Shown here in pieces: positions 5,462 through 6,897 of a stretch of DNA of 6,897 nucleotides. A program made the translations under genes and the position numbers. Source of the stretch: Deltaproteobacteria bacterium (lineage in GTDB: Bacteria; Myxococcota; Myxococcia; Myxococcales; 40CM-4-68-19); contig JAFEBC010000165.1 in assembly GCA_018266095.1 (NCBI GenBank), positions 1 to 6,897 on the forward strand. Reading direction: 5' to 3'. Every line of letters begins with the position of its first letter. Position 1 is the first letter of the stretch. The notes beneath the pieces were generated by a model. That model did not search any database. It was not told where the DNA came from and saw only the letters and a list, made by a program, of their open reading frames with translations.

Positions 5462-6532
5462 CTACGCGGGCTCCTGCTGGCTCGCGCAGTGCAACGTGCC
5501 CAGGCCCCACACCATGTCCACGCAGTGGATGCCGATGACCTTGCGCTTCTTGAACACCTGCGCGAGCCGCTCCAGCGCCACGCGATCGGCCGGATCGTTG
5601 AACGTCGGCACCAGCACGCACGAGTTGGCGATGTAGAAGTTCGCGTAGCTCGCGGGCAGCCGCTGGCCATCGAGCACCACCGGCTTGGGCATGGGCAGCT
5701 CGAGCACGGTGAGCGCGCGGCCGTCCTGATCCTTGGCCTTCTTCAAGCGCTTGAGGTTGTCCATCGTCGGCTTGTGGTTCGCGTCGGCGGGATCGCGCTC
5801 GACCGCCAGCGCCACCGTGCGCGCGTCCACGAAGCGCGCGAGATCGTCCACGTGCCCGTGCGTGTCGTCGCCTGCGATGCCGTCGCCGAGCCAGATGGTG
5901 TGCCGCGCGCCCAGCATCTGCGCGAAGATGTCCTCGTACTCGCCGCGCTTCGCGCCCGGGTTGCGCTCCTGGATCTTGGAGAGCAGGCACTCCTCGGTGG
6001 TCAAGAGCGTGCCCTTGCCGTTGACGTCGATGCTGCCGCCCTCGAGCACGACCTGGCGATCGCGCAGCCGCGCCACCCACAGCTTGAGCCGCAGGTGATC
6101 GCTCACGACCTCGGGCAGCTTCTGATCGCGCTTGTGGTTCTTATACTTGGCCCAGCCGTTGAACTTGAAGCCGACCAGCGCGCGCTCGCCCTTCTTGTTC
6201 TTGATGACCTGCGGACACGAATCGCGCGTCCACACGCGATCGGTGGCCGCGCGCACGAAGTCTACCTTGGAGTGATCGAAGTCGAGCCGCGCGAGCAGCT
6301 TCCTGGCTTGCTGCTCGCGCGCGGCCGTGCCCACGAGGATGCGCACGCGCTCACTCGACGCGAGGTGCCTCACGAACTCGCCGTACACCCACGGGATCGG
6401 CGCGAGCTTGCCCGGCCAATCCTGCTCCTCGTGCGGCCACGCGAGCCAGGTGGCCGCGTGCGGCTCCCACTCCGCGGGCATGCGGAAGCCCAACGCCGCC
6501 GGCGTCCGCACCAACTCTTTGGCGCTCTTCAC
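5462..6532 (-). CDS. aguA: Agmatine deiminase (agmatine iminohydrolase)
   Basis: A 356-residue cytoplasmic enzyme that hydrolyses agmatine to N-carbamoylputrescine and ammonia, within the usual length for the family. Visible signatures are FRMPAEWEPHAATWLAWPH (16-34), WTRDSCP (101-107), KFNGWAKY (123-130), EGGSIDVNGKGTLLTTEECLL (164-184), the catalytic-His segment DTHGHVDD (223-230) and the C-terminal catalytic cysteine in GTLHCASQQ (C349). C106 stands where the family more often has Gly. The start GTG 6532 overlaps the aguB stop as GTGA, with GAGG (6541-6538) five bases upstream; the longer frame from 6655 only runs antiparallel to sense through aguB in the wrong frame. A peptidyl-arginine deiminase of the same fold is the alternative, but the neighbouring aguB makes agmatine the likely substrate. 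Confidence 0.93.
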   Translation of the reverse strand: MKSAKELVRTPAALGFRMPAEWEPHAATWLAWPHEEQDWPGKLAPIPWVYGEFVRHLASSERVRILVGTAAREQQARKLLARLDFDHSKVDFVRAATDRVWTRDSCPQVIKNKKGERALVGFKFNGWAKYKNHKRDQKLPEVVSDHLRLKLWVARLRDRQVVLEGGSIDVNGKGTLLTTEECLLSKIQERNPGAKRGEYEDIFAQMLGARHTIWLGDGIAGDDTHGHVDDLARFVDARTVALAVERDPADANHKPTMDNLKRLKKAKDQDGRALTVLELPMPKPVVLDGQRLPASYANFYIANSCVLVPTFNDPADRVALERLAQVFKKRKVIGIHCVDMVWGLGTLHCASQQEPA

Positions 6533-6897
6533 TTGAGCCTCGGCCCCGGCGTGACGTCGAGGAAGCGCTGCGTGATGCCGCCGTACGCGTCGATGCGGCG
6601 GTCGCGCAGGAACGGCCAGTTGCGGCGCGTGGTCTCGGAGAGCTGGCGGTCGCACTCGACGACCAGGATCTCCTCCTGATCGCGTGAGGCCTCGACCACC
6701 ACGCGCCCGCCGGGATCGGTGACGAACGAGCCGCCCCAGAACTCGAGGCCGCCGTCCTTGGGGCCTTCGTGTCCGATGCGGTTCACTGCCGCGACGTAGA
6801 GGCCGTTGGCGATGGCGTGCGAGCGCTGGATGGTCTTCCAGGCGTCGGCCTGCGCGGCGCCGTACTGCTCCTTCTCGCTCGGGTGCCAGCCGATGGC
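6529..6897 (-). CDS. aguB: N-carbamoylputrescine amidase, C-terminal part (cut by window edge)
   Basis: The last 122 residues of a nitrilase-superfamily amidase, open at the window edge with no start inside it. The enzyme releases putrescine, CO2 and ammonia from N-carbamoylputrescine. Recognisable segments are AIGWHPSEKEQYGAAQADAW at the very edge, then QRSHAIANGLYVAAVNRIG, the EFWGGSFVTDPGGR strand pair, and the C-terminal RNWPFLRDRRIDAYGGITQRF tail typical of plant and bacterial AguB. The catalytic Glu, Lys and Cys of the family lie before this segment and are not visible here; the Cys normally falls shortly before the AIGWHP motif. The gene ends TGA at 6529-6531 inside the start codon region of aguA, so the two are translationally coupled and aguB is the upstream cistron. 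Confidence 0.93.
   Translation of the reverse strand, partial: AIGWHPSEKEQYGAAQADAWKTIQRSHAIANGLYVAAVNRIGHEGPKDGGLEFWGGSFVTDPGGRVVVEASRDQEEILVVECDRQLSETTRRNWPFLRDRRIDAYGGITQRFLDVTPGPRLK

Noticed and set aside
4776..6080. 434-residue minus-strand frame
   Set aside because: It is an off-frame shadow crossing from aguA into the GH38 gene, made of Arg/Ala/Gly runs.
5489..6679. 396-residue plus-strand frame opposite aguA
   Set aside because: Antisense shadow of aguA, whose family signatures are clear on the other strand.
1..6897. CRISPR arrays, insertion sequences, tRNA or rRNA genes
   Set aside because: I saw no direct-repeat arrays, transposase motifs, terminal inverted repeats with target duplications, or tRNA/rRNA signatures in this window.

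Overview
The window is GC-rich (about 70% by eye) and tightly packed, with strongly GC-biased third codon positions that open long false reading frames on the opposite strands. The gene content (a DbpA-type DEAD-box helicase, a secreted GH38 alpha-mannosidase-like enzyme, an aguB-aguA putrescine operon) fits a free-living, GC-rich Gram-negative such as a myxobacterium (Myxococcota). That placement is inferred from base composition and gene style, not from a marker gene.

Layout. Bases 1-146 are a 5' region with a small inverted repeat and a possible promoter whose -10 lies so close to the start that the transcript may be leaderless. Bases 147-1964 (+) encode the helicase. Bases 1965-2187 form a regulatory leader: a candidate promoter, a 27-codon ORF with six cysteines (2026-2109), and a 9+4 bp intrinsic-terminator-like hairpin (2136-2167). 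The terminator's 5' arm can instead pair with leader-ORF sequence over 12 bp. The leader feeds a DUF4395 membrane-protein gene (2188-2676, +), whose 3' end overlaps by 20 bases a convergent GH38 gene (2657-5365, -). Upstream of that, on the same strand, are a 96-base spacer with two inverted repeats, aguA (5462-6532, -) and the 3' part of aguB (6529-6897, -, cut by the window edge).

How the parts work together. AguA hydrolyses agmatine to N-carbamoylputrescine and AguB converts this to putrescine. The genes are translationally coupled by a GTGA overlap. The GH38 protein is probably exported and acts on glycans independently of that pathway. The most interesting element is the cysteine-rich leader before the DUF4395 gene. 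Its architecture is that of a classical transcription attenuator: Cys codons early in the leader, an antiterminator segment about 15 bases past the first tandem Cys codons, then a mutually exclusive terminator. It predicts that the DUF4395 membrane protein, which carries two C-x2-C pairs, is made when cysteine or charged tRNA-Cys runs short, tying this uncharacterised family to sulfur metabolism.
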